64,000 bases of DNA from Ottelia alismoides (taxonomy: Eukaryota > Streptophyta > Magnoliopsida > Alismatales > Hydrocharitaceae), in the NCBI GenBank assembly GCA_037367405.1, contig JAZKJV010008882.1, positions 310,001 to 374,000 on the forward strand, in the 5' to 3' direction. Position 1 is the first letter of the stretch, and each line of letters opens with the position of its first letter. This document shows, one piece after another, positions 24,230-37,407 of this stretch. The notes beneath the pieces are model-generated. The model saw only the letters and a program-made list of their open reading frames with translations. It was not told where the DNA came from and did no database searches. The position numbers and the translations under genes were made by a program.

Positions 24230-24684
24230 TTCTAAGCACCATCGGAGTCACTCATTGCTATAGTATAATTAAGTGGGATGATTGTATCTAAAACTGCTTG
24301 TAAGTAGGTCCAAGATTGGATAAGGAGACAATGGCGGAGATTGGATGCATAGTACTATATCAAGATTGGCATTGTTGGCTCCCCTTTCGCGGAGCTATTG
24401 GTATGTCAAGTGAACCTTTGTCATAGTTATCAGAAGTACCTGTACCTATATCTAATGATGCGCGAGCGTCGTCAGATTGCAAAAACTCAGTCTAAGGACA
24501 TACTTGGGGAGATGGTGCATGTACAGAAGGGGGGTGTTCCAATTGTGGAAGGGGAACATGTAGAGGGGCAGTAGTATTTGATGGCGGAGAGATGCTTGAA
24601 CCAGACCTTGCGTAGTAGAGTATAGACTCAAAGAAAGTAACATCAACACTTATGTAGTGTCTCTTGTATCGTGGGCCATAGCAT

Positions 24685-25277
24685 CTATAACCTTTTTTGA
24701 TTTCGAGAGTAACCCAAGAAGATACATTTGACTGCCCTGATAGAGAGCTTATCCCTGTCAGGTCCAAGAAGGTGGATGAAGGCTACACAACCAAAAACTT
24801 TGGGAGGTACGTGAAATAAGGCTTTTCCCGAGAAAAGGACCTTGATAGGTATTTGCTCATCAATTGGGCTTGAAGGCATACTAATTATTAAGAATGTAGC
24901 TGTCAATATTGCATCTCCCCAATAGGTAGACGATACATGATAATCTACTAGTATGGTTCGTACAATATCAAGAATATGTCGATGCTTCCGTTCTGCCACA
25001 CCGTTTTGTTGGGACGTATGAGAGCATGAGGTTTGATGTGAAACCCCTTGTGATGTAAGGAAGGACTGTATGTCATGTGAGACTAATTCTTTAGCGTTAT
25101 CGGTTCTGAGTTTTTTGATAGTGGTATTGATATGGTTCTTGATTTCTTATATTAATAGAACAAGAATATGATAAACATCAGATTTATTTTTCATCTAGAA
25201 TGACCAAGATACTCGAGAAAAATCATCAATAAGGACTAAAAAAATATATTACTAAGTCAGTCAGGATAGCGACTGGG
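24685..25277 (-). pseudogene. Copia I integrase core, C-terminal part
   Basis: The minus-strand frame carries AERKHRHILD with the catalytic Glu region, then VFGCVAFIHL, and ends with IFLGYSRNQK, the usual end of a Copia integrase. Upstream (25000-25270) the same protein continues in broken frames through LRTDNAKEL, including a TAA stop near 25140. The N-terminal part lies beyond the MITE, from about 26074. Confidence 0.85.
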
Positions 25278-26073
25278 TAGGGATGAAAACGGATACGGAT
25301 ATATCCGAATATCCGCTTACCGTATTTGAAAAATTATCGGATACGGATATCCGTATCCGAATATTAATCGAATACGGATCGTATATGGATATAGGTTGTA
25401 AAAATTTTCCGAATACAGATACGGATATGGTAATAGCTTGAATATCCGGATTCGGATCCGGATATCCGAATACAATATTTAATATTATTTTATATATTAG
25501 TTAATATAATATAAGCTACAACCTTATGCTATTATATTAGTATTATACATTATATAATACAATATATTAACGATATTAATAAATTTTTATTTCTTTGGGT
25601 ATGAGCGCTTACAAAATTTATGAAATCCTATCCCTTTTTTGCTTCCGGTCAAGAATACATGTCACGTCGACACTCCCTTTTGTCATGACACAACTTATTT
25701 ATATTTCATTGATATTTTTAAAATCATTATGAACTTTGATAAAAAAATCAATTCATATTCGTATGTGATTTTTATTCAATCTGTATTCGGATTTCATGTT
25801 TATTGGATCCATATTGGGTTCACTCTTTATTCGATCCGTATCCGGGCTCTTTATTCGATCCGTATTCGGATCCGCTCTTTATTCGATCCGTATTCGGATT
25901 CGATAAATATCCGATTCAGATTCGTATCTGTATTTTTACGGATATGATTTCCATTATGCATATCTGAATCATATCCGTATCCGTATTCGTATTCGATATA
26001 GATGAAGCGAATATGGATATGGAAATAGGCATATCCGATCCGTATTCGGTCCGTTTTCATCCCTACGACTGGG
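25270..26073. mobile_element. hAT-type MITE in Copia I integrase, with target-site duplication
   Basis: The element proper is 25278-26065 (788 bp). It is flanked by identical 8-bp direct repeats CGACTGGG at 25270-25277 and 26066-26073. The terminal inverted repeats begin TAGGGATGAAAACGGA on both strands. An 8-bp duplication and TAGGG-type ends are the marks of hAT non-autonomous elements. Its terminal thirds are packed with permutations of ATCCGTATCCG and no transposase is encoded. It interrupts the Copia I integrase just after the VWGPS motif. A shorter relative lies at 32474-32958. Confidence 0.93.
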
Positions 26074-26648
26074 TCCCCATACATCAAGATGGATGAATTC
26101 AAATAGGATACTAGAATGAATTATACCAGATGGAAAAGAACTCATGTGATGCTTCCCCTGTTGGCAGGACTCACATGTCAAGCTGGTAGTAGGAGGGAGC
26201 TGGGGAATAATTCGTCGAAGCTTATGAAGGGAAGGATGACCCAAACGATGGTGCTAGAGAACATCAGAGGACGTAGAGAAAGAGGTCCCTAAGTAGGAAG
26301 AAGTCTCAGATAACTGGACAAGGTGGTAGACACCCCCTTCTTCACGACCCGCACCAATCGTCCTCCCAGTCAATATGTCCTGAAAAACACATGAAATTAC
26401 ATCAAAAATTACTTTGCAATTGAGTTCCTTACATATCTGGCTAACTGAAAGAAGGCTGATTGAAAGTCTGGGATGAACAAAACATTTTTTAATCTGATGT
26501 TAGGGGTTAAATGAACATCGCCTTTTCCTTTTGTCGGAGAAAAACGATCATCTGTGGCGTGTATAAACCGACCAAGAGGCACACTGTGTAATTGATGTAG
26601 TGAGTCTCGATCGCCACAAAGGTAAGTGGATGCACATGTGTCAATCAA
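26074..26648 (-). pseudogene. Copia I protease, pre-integrase and integrase N-terminus
   Basis: The minus-strand frame at 26648-26409 reads MIDTCASTYLCGDRDSL, a Copia aspartic protease whose DTG or DSG catalytic triplet has become DTC. The frame at 26244-26074 gives GHPSLHKLRRI, CESCQQGKHH and FIHLDVWGPS, the pre-integrase zinc finger and start of the integrase core. Frames are broken between the blocks and the MITE follows immediately. Confidence 0.85.
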
Positions 26649-26859
26649 CCAATTGAACTTTATAATTCTATTTGCGAGATGCAGTAAAGATACCTGAGCG
26701 AGCTACCACTGTAGTGTACGTAGGAATAGGTGGGTATGAGCTCCATGATTTGCCGGGTTGTAGCATGTTGGGACATTGTAACAGGTCATCGAAATCACTT
26801 CTGGGAACTTCTACAGTGAGGTCATCACCCTCATTGGCAGCTCTCGCACTAGGAATCGG

Positions 26860-28222
26860 GTGGCCATGTTTGCTGAAACATACTGCCTTTGTTTGACCGA
26901 ACTTATGAAAATAGGTGCATTGTATTATGTCGCAGCCTCGTCCTGACGTAAATCATCCATGGCCACGATTCTTGAAGGAGCCACAACCTCCTCGCCCAGA
27001 TGTTGTATCTAGTGCAGAAAGTTGACCCTAATCATTGCTTTTAATACTTGTTGCAGGAATAGCAAGGCAGCTCAATGTGCTATAGGCTTCTTCAATTGTA
27101 GGTAGAGTAACGGCTGCAATCATCTGATCATGGGCTGCTGAGTAACTCGGATTGAGTCCAGCCAATAAAACTAGGTCAACCATTTGTTGGTGATTCAACT
27201 TTTGACTAGGGCATATACATCCTGCAATGCAAGCATTATATCGCTCAAACAGTGATTTCAAAAGAGAGAAAAACTCTGATAGGGTATGTACGACTTGTTT
27301 CATATTAAGCATATCAAAGTATGTCTGATACATGCGACTAAAATTTTTGTCTTAACCATATATTGCTTGAATGGAAATCCACATGTCAGAAGCAATATTG
27401 TAATAAAAAAGCTCATCTGCAATCCTATCGATAACACTGACCATGATCCAAGAACTGGCCATGCTGTCATCTTTGCCCACGTTGTATATTTTCCTGTCTT
27501 TTCAGCAAGTTCTGATTCCAGGAGAATGTGTTTCTTGTCGTAACCTCGTACAATCAGTAGAAACACGCAAGACCACTTGAGATAGTTGGTCTCGTCCAAT
27601 TCTGGGATCGAGCCAAACAAGGAAAGGCGGTTGCTTCCTACATCATACCCTGCGGATGTCACTTCAAATTGTGACATCATAAAAAATAAGGGAGTGATTC
27701 CTGCTGAATTGAAGTACTCGCCCAAAAATAATGATAATTGTGCTATATCATTTCATTCAAATAAGAGGCTTGTTGGTAAGGTGAGTTATATTTGTGGTGG
27801 TGAATAATAGAGATCCCGTTGATTATGTGAGATGTACGGTTGGAATACGCGAGATGCAGGGGCTGATGCGCCTTTGGCGGGGGGGGGGGGGGGGCGAGAC
27901 GGGGTTGATGTAGAGGGCGGGGTCCTGGTACGAAGGGTGAAGTCGGGGGCGATGAGGGGGGGGGGGGGGGTGGAGGGGGCTGTTGTAGAGGCCTGATTAG
28001 GGGGGAGGGGGAAGGGATGATGCAGAGGCTGGGGTCTGGCATGGAGGGTGGGGCGAGCGTGGGGACCGGTGCAGAGGTAGAGTCAGAGGCGATCGAGGAG
28101 CTGGTGCAGGAGTCAGAGGCGATCAAAGGGTTTTGGCGCAAGAGCGAGATCGGGAGGAGGGGGCATGAGGGGGGAAGAGAGGCGGCGCTCGAATAGAAAA
28201 GGGGGGGGGGGTGGAGCGACAT
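26860..28222 (-). pseudogene. Copia I gag
   Basis: A minus-strand ATG at 28222 opens a 159-codon Pro/Ser-rich frame (to 27743) with long C-runs encoding polyproline. The gag core follows in another frame (27725-27300) with LDETNYLKWS, typical of Copia gag, then 27333-27028 with the ending LLAGLNPSYSAAHDQM. A degenerate zinc knuckle near 26930-26870 reads CTYFHKFGQTKAVC, where the second Cys of CX2C is now Phe. Several frameshifts separate the blocks. Confidence 0.85.
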
Positions 28223-28240
28223 TGTTCCCTAGGTTAGAAC

Positions 28241-28257
28241 CTATGGCTCTGATACTA
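28241..28257 (-). promoter_or_regulatory. Primer-binding site of Copia I
   Basis: On the minus strand the LTR end CCAACA is followed by TAGTATCAGAGCC, close to the TGGTATCAGAGC complement of initiator methionine tRNA that primes most plant Copia elements. Confidence 0.85.
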
Positions 28258-28403
28258 TGTTGGAAATTAAATCCATGTTTCTTGAATCAATAAGGGGGAA
28301 CCTAGAGCTCCTTGTATACTTGGAGGCCTAAGGTTTGAGGGTTACAATAGAATTATGAAAAAGACAAGATTGTCCCTAGGGATTAGGGACTAAGACTCTC
28401 ACA
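28258..28403 (-). repeat. 5' LTR of Copia I
   Basis: This 146-bp LTR runs on the minus strand from TGTGAGAGTC at 28403 to TTCCAACA at 28258. The limits come from the TG...CA ends, the adjacent primer-binding site and the match of its first bases to the truncated 3' LTR. Confidence 0.8.
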
Positions 28404-29569
28404 TATAGACACCGATACCAAAATATGAATAGACATATACAATAATGAATTAGACATTCGATCTTACACGTTTGTGAATATTGATAATATTTTAATTGAA
28501 CATTCTTGCAATAAATTTTAAGTAATTTATTTTATGCACGTTTTTATATTCTATGTGTATCTCTATCACATCTTCGACATTTATTAAAACTATAAGTATT
28601 ACAAAAATATAATAAATGGTTATAAATAGATAGATGATGGGGGGATTATTTTTTTCCATGGATGAGATTTTCCACTGCCCTGAATCGGGTACCATTAGAA
28701 TGGGTTCTATTGGAATGGTAAATTGTGTAAGTAATCAATGGTTACGCTTTTAACAATGAATAGAAATTCATAATGTATTAATAAACTGGTTTATCACACA
28801 GATGATAGTTTAACGGAATCAGGAATTTCTTTGTACTTGAAACACACCCCCACGACAAGAGACGAAACCAGGAATTTCATCGAGAAGGAGCCAAGTATAC
28901 AACTATTATATATGCTCAAAAATGAAAAAATATGTATTTTCAAATGATATTTTAAATATAATTAATATTTAAAATGAACCTCTTTCAATTTTTTATAAAC
29001 GCAAAATTTAATTCTATTATTAATGTTAAATTTCCAAATAGATTGTATCTCAATGGTGATTTTTAAAATTTGATAAATATAATAATTTAAACCTCTCTAA
29101 AACCATATTACTCTACCATTTGACCATTTAGTGATTCTATATCCCTTTTCTAACATTACAATTAAGAAGGACCGTATTAAAAACATAATACATTGTAAAA
29201 GTGACATAATAATCATGAAAGGTCATGGCTCCTCCATAACATATACTATGCCCACGGCATACGCTACAGATATAGATCAAACAGCACATGGGCAGTTTTT
29301 TCCCTGTAAGGGCTTATAATAACAGCAATAATATTATTAGTCTCTCTCCCTCCGCAAACCCACGAAAGCCTACATGCTAAATAAACTAAAAAGAAAATCC
29401 TCTCCACCCTACAAGGACATGATAGCAAATCCCCAAGAATTCGACGAAACATAACCTCTCATTCAGACAAAGCAAATGACCACAAACAAACTGTAGTTGA
29501 CAAGACACTGAACCAAAGTTTGAATTTAAAGGATGGATCAAGCAATCTGCAAGGCCTCCAAGAAGAGGC
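28404..29569. other. Intergenic region between Copia I and the actin 3' end
   Basis: This is AT-rich sequence without a recognisable gene. The part nearest the actin stop codon (about 29330-29569) is less AT-rich and probably contains the actin 3' untranslated region on the minus strand. I could not fix a polyadenylation site. Confidence 0.5.
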
Positions 29570-30972
<1,403 letters not shown>

Positions 30973-30979
30973 TTTTTAA

Positions 30980-31871
30980 CTATACAACAACAAAAAAAAA
31001 TAACAGCACACACAAGTTAATATCGGCCTAACTTCTCAACAAAACCTTCCAAAACTTTACCAATAAGAAAGTTGAACCTCGACATTTGAAGCAATCAGCA
31101 AATAACAAATCAGTCTACGTTACAGATAAAAGTCAGCAAGGTATGATGCACAGAAGCTGAAAAAATGCACGCTTCTCCATAGATCCGAACTTGATCACGC
31201 ATATGATAAGCTTAAAACATGACTTTAACAAGGTTTATTTGCACATAAATTCGACAAAGAAGAATCCCCTCCTACTTTGCTACTAATCATTAACAGACTT
31301 TACTAAGTAAGAGCATCATCAACCTTCACAAGAACAAACTATCAAACACCTACTTTCTACCCGTCAATCATCAGATCTTCGTAAAATTGCAGCTCCAACA
31401 TATCAAAAACGGTACCAACTAAGAACCCTTACAAAAATACCGACCTATTATGTTGCTATATTGACTTTGATCAGATCAAACAGATTTCGCACATTGTTAG
31501 TATACCCTGGAACCACAGAAAAGCAGGCCCAATGCCGCCGTCTCTCACTTTACCTAAGACATGCAACTCCCGAAACTCGATCTCTAGAAGCTAGAAACCC
31601 TAACACCCGATCGACCCGTCTGATCAGCTCCACACACAATCACTTCAACATCCAAATACGACGGAATACATATACAACGAATGCAAACTCCATGATCTAA
31701 CCACTCATCTCGAATCGAACTTTAAAAGAGCTACAAGTTCCAGTTCAAACTCGCAGGAGACTTCAGATCAAGCACTAGATACATCATCAGGCATCCAGAT
31801 AACAACAGACCGATCATATCAACTCAGAGCATACATGAGAAAAGGACGATCAGATGATGGATTAAGCATAC
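30980..31871 (-). other. ACT: Leader (5' UTR) intron of actin
   Basis: On the minus strand the leader exon ends CCTCAG and the donor GTATGC starts at 31871. The acceptor TATAG ends at 30980, leaving a few bases before the ATG. The 892-bp length and position just upstream of the ATG fit the leader introns of plant actins, which are known to raise expression. Splice sites are read from consensus, not from transcripts. Confidence 0.8.
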
Positions 31872-31997
31872 CTGAGGGGGAGGGCCAAGGGACGAATGCT
31901 CCGAAGGGCAGAAGAGCAGGGGCGGCACGACGTGGACAAGGCGGCGACAGCAGCAAGGGCACCGGAGGAGAGAGGGGAGGGCGCCCTTATATATAAG
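31872..31997 (-). promoter_or_regulatory. ACT: Actin core promoter and leader exon
   Basis: A TATA box (TTATATATAA, 31987-31996, minus strand) lies about 115 bases upstream of the leader donor. The transcription start is expected about 25-35 bases downstream, near 31960. The leader between them is GC- and pyrimidine-rich, as in other plant actin leaders. A CT-rich run (32237-32250, GA-rich on the gene strand) lies further upstream. Confidence 0.75.
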
Positions 31998-32473
31998 GAT
32001 GGTGGGGGTTTGGTTCGGTGGTGATACAAACGACGAAACGAGACGAAAACGGGGACGTCTCGCGAGAAGGCGAAGCGTGGACTGGAGGCATATGGGGGGC
32101 ACTGCTGGGTGGGCCCCGCCGTGACAGCTTAGGGCCGTGGATTGGGATGTAAGGGATGGAATCTAAACCGACGGATCGGACTTTCGGCAGCAAACACGTC
32201 AGATGGGCGGCAGCCGTGGGGGGTCGTGCTGCGGACGTCTCTCTCTCTCTTTTTTCTCCAAGTATAAATTTCCTATTTAAAATTTTAAATGCACAACATG
32301 AGCAACGAACCTCCCAACATTACATAAAAAAAAGCTTTTGAAAGAGAAAAAAAATGCCAATCTCTGATACAGATTTCTCCAACTGTCACAGTAAGCATCA
32401 AGAAAATAGAAGGATTGAGACCGTTCCATTGCATATCTCTCCAATCTCTGTGCTATGAGAAGTATCATCCTAC
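31998..32473. other. Actin upstream region
   Basis: This is proximal upstream sequence of the actin gene without a gene of its own. It is moderately GC-rich up to about 32240, with a CT microsatellite, then AT-rich up to the MITE at 32474. Confidence 0.5.
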
Positions 32474-32966
32474 TAGGGATGTAAACTATATCCGTATCAG
32501 ATCCGTCACTGTATCCGTTTTATACAAATTTTGACATCCGTATCCGTATCCATTTTAAAATAGATACGGATATGGATATCGTTTTGATATCCGCAAACAT
32601 CTGTATCCGTATCCATATATTCATTTTCGTATATAAATATAGTCATAGATTTATTTTAATCCTATATAATATAATTCTCTACCTCCTTTTACCATATTTA
32701 TATATATTTTATGATACAAACACATTTAGTAAATTAATATCCTATGTTTTCCATCCAATTCTTATATATTTAAGTCGATTCTATAAAGTATTTCTAAAAT
32801 TACTCGTGTGTGATCAGTATCCGTTTTACATCCGTATCCGTTTTTTAAGGATATGGTAAGATAGTTTTAATATTCATCAATATCCGTAGCTGGATCTGTA
32901 TTAAAAATGGATAAAGATATGGTAATATCTATATCCGTATCCGACCGTTTGCATCCCTAGATCCTA
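32466..32966. mobile_element. hAT-type MITE upstream of actin
   Basis: The element is 32474-32958 (485 bp), with ends TAGGGATG...CATCCCTA and flanking 8-bp repeats CATCCTAC / GATCCTAC (7 of 8 match). Its subterminal parts are built from ATCCGTATCC motifs like the MITE at 25278, so both are one family. It sits about 480 bp upstream of the actin TATA box. Confidence 0.88.
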
Positions 32967-33683
32967 CTCAAGGAGGATTTGGAGACCAATAAAATCGTAA
33001 CGTGGTGTTATTCGCTATAATACCATGATCCACGTGATTGTGGAAGAGGCGCGATGATCAATGCATATGACAATTTCTTAGTCATTAAAAACGAGACGTC
33101 AACCACTAATTATAATGAATACATACAATCACCATTCAAAATGTAAAAGAAGAAAGAACAAAATGTTCACCATATATTTTACATGCAGAGTCCTGGTAAG
33201 TTAACCTAAACGATCTCTAAGTATGCGGTCGTGTGTAGTACTTGATTATGTCAACCAAATCCATAAAATAAATCAATTAATTTCATGTTTTAGTTGAAAA
33301 AGTTCAGGAGCAAACTCAGGGAGGCAGGCATCGCTGAGTCTAGAGTGTCTAAGTGTATCTAGTCAGAGTGCACAAACCAATGTGTGTGCAAGTGAAAGTG
33401 TATGTGTGTGTCCCACTTGTTTGTGTTCTTCTTATTTTTTGGTTTTAATTATATATATAACTTTTTATTTAACTCATTTAGATTTAAGTTAATTAATTTT
33501 TAATTTTATATAATAAAATAAAAAAGAAAAAAATAATTATTAATTAAAATGAATGAACTAATGTAAAATATATATTTTTAAATTTCAATTTTATAAGTAC
33601 TAACTAGTTTTTAACATTATAAAATAAAAGAAAAAATAATAAAATGATTTAAAAGTATATATACAAAAAGGGAACATAACGGT
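32967..33683. other. Intergenic AT-rich sequence
   Basis: I see no gene, tRNA or recognisable transposon in this stretch. It is AT-rich, especially 33420-33660. Confidence 0.4.
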
Positions 33684-34106
33684 CTTATAATTAGATCTAG
33701 CCAATGGGCTGGGGGCCAGCCCGGCCAGCCCACTCATGAGCCGAGCTTGGGCTACGAGATTAAGGCATGGGTTGGCCCGACCCAACCCGTAAAAAATTAA
33801 AAATATAAAAATATAAGCTGAATAATACATGTACTAATATGGTATACTTCATTTTTTTCACATGTGATATTAGTTTTAAATAAATTTTAATAGTTTACAT
33901 GTCAAGTAACAAGTAAACTACTTATATTAGTTATATAAAGTACAAACAATATTAATAAAATCATTTATACTTATTAAATATCATAAAAAAGTCAATGGAA
34001 AAGGAACAAAATGGACATGAGTCGGCCCATGGTAGACTTTAGACATAGGTTTTTGAACTTCGTTTCGTTCGGTCTAGCCGCCATTTTGGCCAGGTCTATT
34101 TATAAT
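33684..34106. mobile_element. hAT-type MITE, TAGACCTGGCC family
   Basis: The element is 33692-34098 (407 bp). Terminal inverted repeats are TAGATCTAGCCAA on the left and TAGACCTGGCCAA (reverse complement) on the right. Flanking 8-bp repeats are CTTATAAT and TTTATAAT (7 of 8). The left end is rich in GGGCTGG and GCCCGGCC words and the middle is AT-rich. No coding capacity. It is a different hAT family from the ATCCGTATCC one. Confidence 0.82.
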
Positions 34107-34402
34107 ATATAAGGACATAAAGATATAATAAAGTATTGTAATTTTTTGTATTTTCTTTTTCTTTCTTTTTATTTTTTGGTAATTTTCAAAATTAGAAAAT
34201 TTATGAGAATAATAGAAAATAAAAAGGAATTTTTGAAAATGAATCGAAGCTAAGATGTGGAGGCTTTAAAAAATATTCTCCTTCGAAATGTCTCCAAAAA
34301 ATACTACTATATTTTTGTTGTATAATATATACAAAAATATTTTCAAAACATCATTTTATTTTTCAAAGAATACGTGAATGTTTAGTGATTTTAAGTAGTT
34401 TT
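34107..34402. other. AT-rich spacer before the CACTA element
   Basis: Low-complexity AT-rich sequence; nothing recognisable is seen. Confidence 0.4.
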
Positions 34403-34965
34403 CACTACAATAGACCTCAATTTAGGGACGGGAACATGCAACTGTCATTCAACGATCGTCCCATGTGTATTAGGTCGGGATAGTCATCGTATGACCGTCC
34501 CGTCTGTTTACGGAAGGGATGGCCAAATAACCACCATCCCTTACAAATGACATACATGGAATGGTGTGAGTAACGACCGTCCCTTATTCGGATGGGACAG
34601 TCTCTTAGAGACCGTCTCTTCCTATTCCACCGGGCATGACATGCGATATTGAAACCATCCCATTTGATCACTTATCCCTTTCTGGCTTAATATTGTATCC
34701 CATAAGGACTATATGGGACAGTGTCGACTGTCGTAGGTAGGCTTCTGTGCCCGTCCCTTCGGTGCAGAGGGGGCAGTTGCCATACCCATTCCGTCAGATC
34801 TTTCGCCGAGGAAGGGATGATCGTTCTTATGACCATCTACCTGTTTCCCGCCTAGTGAAAAAGAAGACATGTTTGGAAGTGGACGGGACGATCTTACTTA
34901 TGACAGTCACCGCTCGTCTAGGAAGAGATAGTCATAGCGATCGTCCCATCTGGGCTAATCGATGA
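34403..34965. repeat. CACTA left subterminal repeats
   Basis: Multiple degenerate GGGACGGTC / GACCGTCCC words in both orientations, for example near 34451, 34492, 34577, 34594, 34705, 34883 and 34940. In En/Spm such repeats bind the element-encoded protein. Confidence 0.75.
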
Positions 34966-35567
34966 AACCCCCAATCCCCTCTACGGTAAGCTACATTTCA
35001 TCCCTAACCTCACATAACCCATCGTCGTCGCCAATGACGAACCTCACCCCCACACGCTCTAGTGATCTTCTCCCTCCGCCACGTGATCACTATTTCTCCA
35101 CCGACGATCAACTTCCTCTTCTGGTCATCTCTTCTTCGTCGATGGTCGCGGGATAACTCTTTTCCTTATCCATGTTCCGCTCATCATCGAATCTATTGGT
35201 AACTATTATTGGATTTATTTAGATGTAATATATGATCACAAGATTATGTAGAATACTTTATCTTTGAGAGTTGTATGATTGCAATGCATCCTTCTCCATA
35301 TGATTATATAAAAGTGATGATTCCTTCTCTACACCCATTTGATACTTTATCATATTTATTTGATTGTTGTATATAATTCCTTCTACACATGATTATATGT
35401 TTTTATATATGATATGATATTTAATGGTTACAAGAGACGATATATATTTTATAGTGTATGACTGCCTTGCAAGCGTACTTGATATATGAAATGCATGCTA
35501 CATGTTGATCATAGAAAATGTTTATATTTGATAATTGTATTATTTATGTGTATGAAAGAGAGAGACT

Positions 35568-35672
35568 GTGCGTGTGTGTATGTATACATGTGTGTGTATG
35601 AGTGTGAGTGTGTGTATATGTGTGTGTAAGTATGTGTGGGAGTATGCATGTACGTGTGTTGATGTGTGCATA
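35568..35672. repeat. Imperfect (TG)n tract in the CACTA element
   Basis: About 100 bases of GTGTGTAT, GAGTGTG and GTATGTG permutations form a degenerate TG/TA microsatellite. Confidence 0.8.
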
Positions 35673-35839
35673 GGTCCCTTACAATACTCTTCCGCTCCAT
35701 TACAGTTCTCTTCTGCTCATCTTTTGCAAGAGAGTCCTGAGTGAATTTCTACCACAGTTCTTTCCCTTAGAGGTCTAAAGAAGGATGGGTCGTGCGATTC
35801 CATCAAATAATGATGTCGAAGACATGATTTTTTCCTAAT

Positions 35840-36136
35840 ATGGGTGAGAGAACATGTCGCTATGAAGAATATTTTAGAAGGATCTTTTCTTCTTTCATGG
35901 TGGTAGTGGAGAGCTATAGTCAAGGTTCTTTTGATACATTTGAGTATATCAACGTTCTTGCCTCTGTGAGGAATTTATACAAGCACCTAATAGAGAGGAG
36001 GCTACGAAAAATTAATTTGATTTTAGGAGGCATGCAACATCTGTCTCCTAGAGCATCTTTATTACTGAAGTTCTTGAACCAACTTATATCTCTTTATACT
36101 GGAAAGGTGATAACAACTTTTGATGGTTATATCTAA
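35840..36136 (+). other. Unidentified 98-codon frame in the CACTA element
   Basis: A frame opens at 35840 with Arg/Tyr-rich and Leu-rich stretches (YEEYFRRIF, LYKHLIERRLRK) and is not low-complexity. I do not recognise the family. It may be an exon of a captured or element-encoded protein, or chance. Confidence 0.35.
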
Positions 36137-36504
36137 TCTTACTAGAGTTATTATAAAGGAAAGTGTAGGTGGTTAGATGTAAATCTGAGTATAAGTAAGC
36201 TCTTAGAATCGTTGTTGCATTACCACTTTTTGTGGTCTCGTTTTTTTGGCAATCTATAAAAAGACATATGTTTTTCTATCCCACATTAAACCATGCATCG
36301 AATTTTATTTTGATTATGCAAGTTGCTATATCAGGCCCTTTATCTTCAGTCTCCTAGATTTCTATTAGGTTACCATATCTTATTTGGATCATGCAAGGGA
36401 AGGGCTTTTGAGGGACTATTAAAAATCTGAACTTCCATTACACGGGGAATGTAATATACTCTAGAATAATAATTACTTGCAAGGATTTAGACTCATTGAT
36501 ATGA

Positions 36505-36705
36505 TCCACAAAACTTTGATGCACAAATTTTATTTTTGGAGGATTTATCCATGATTGTCGCTTTTGCGGATGTAGACTTCTTGGGAACTGAAGGCATTGT
36601 GATCCTAGGAGTGTTCAAGATGCGACAGTTGATTGAGGAATCAGACTTCATTTGGACTCCTAGACTTAGGTGGTTATCAGTGGAGCATCTTCAGATTCGT
36701 TGAAT
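36505..36705 (+). other. Unidentified open stretch in the CACTA element
   Basis: A frame without an ATG start stays open for about 66 codons (from about DPQNFDAQ to SVEHLQIR) and ends in TGA near 36703. Composition is protein-like (FADVDFLGTEGIVILG). With the frame at 36991 it could form parts of one spliced gene. Function unknown. Confidence 0.3.
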
Positions 36706-36990
36706 TGAAAAAAAAAGAAATCTCTACGATGCATCATCAGATTCATCAGCCTCTTCTGCCAAAAAATGAAAGGAGGACCACAATTGATGTATATTTTTGA
36801 TCTTCTTGGATTTCATCTCGTCAATTATTTGTAGAAGATTTTTCATAGAGGTACATTATAAAATAAGCATGGTTTTTCCTTCTTTATTTGGTCATAGAAC
36901 TCAATGATTTTTTTTCATTTTTGTCCTAAAAATGTGTTCTTTGATTTTATTATTAATTAGCTTTCCCCATAAATTTTTCTAATTTTAGAC

Positions 36991-37407
36991 TTGAGCAAAG
37001 ATGGGGGGCCTAGTTGGGAAATACCTAAAAACGATTACACTTCTTCTTGCGATTCTAATCATAATGAAATCTCCAATATTACAGATCTTGTTAATGATTG
37101 TAAGGAACCTTGCTGTGATTTATTCCTCAACCATGTTCTAGAAGATAGAAAATCATATATATTAGAGATGTCGGATGCCAAAACATGCTTGATGACCCTT
37201 GTTAAATATGAGAAAAATGATCAAATTGACGAGGACGATGACAATGAAGATGAGGGACATTCTAGTATCTCGATGCAGCGATTGGTTCGTTGTGGAGTCG
37301 TCATCCACATGTTGGATGTCGAGATGGAGAGAGCAGAAAGGGAGAGACAAAGCAAAGAAAGAATGAAAAGGGGAAGACCATCATTCATCGAGGGAAGAAG
37401 TGAATGA
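36991..37407 (+). other. Unidentified 138-codon frame with acidic and basic segments
   Basis: This is the longest open frame in the element. It has a short acidic run (DEDDDNEDEG, residues about 80-89) and a charged C-terminal part rich in E, R and K (ERAERERQSKERMKR), possibly coiled-coil. No conserved domain is recognised. Spliced En/Spm-type genes often end in such regions, but that is inference only. The track start is TTG-type, so this is probably an internal exon. Confidence 0.4.

Larger units (their letters stand above)
22736..28403 (-). mobile_element. Copia I retrotransposon, minus strand, degenerate, with nested MITE
   Basis: Read on the minus strand it has a 5' LTR (28403-28258), a primer-binding site, gag, protease, integrase, reverse transcriptase, RNase H, a polypurine tract (22759-22751) and the first about 15 bases of a 3' LTR. 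Integrase before RT marks it as Copia. It carries frameshifts, at least one in-frame stop in integrase (near 25140) and an 788-bp MITE in the integrase core. Its 3' LTR is cut short at 22736 where the gypsy LTR begins. It is inactive. Confidence 0.92.

Noticed and set aside
28241..28260. tRNA-like sequence
   Set aside because: Only the primer-binding stretch matching initiator methionine tRNA is present; there is no cloverleaf. The same applies to 45496-45510.
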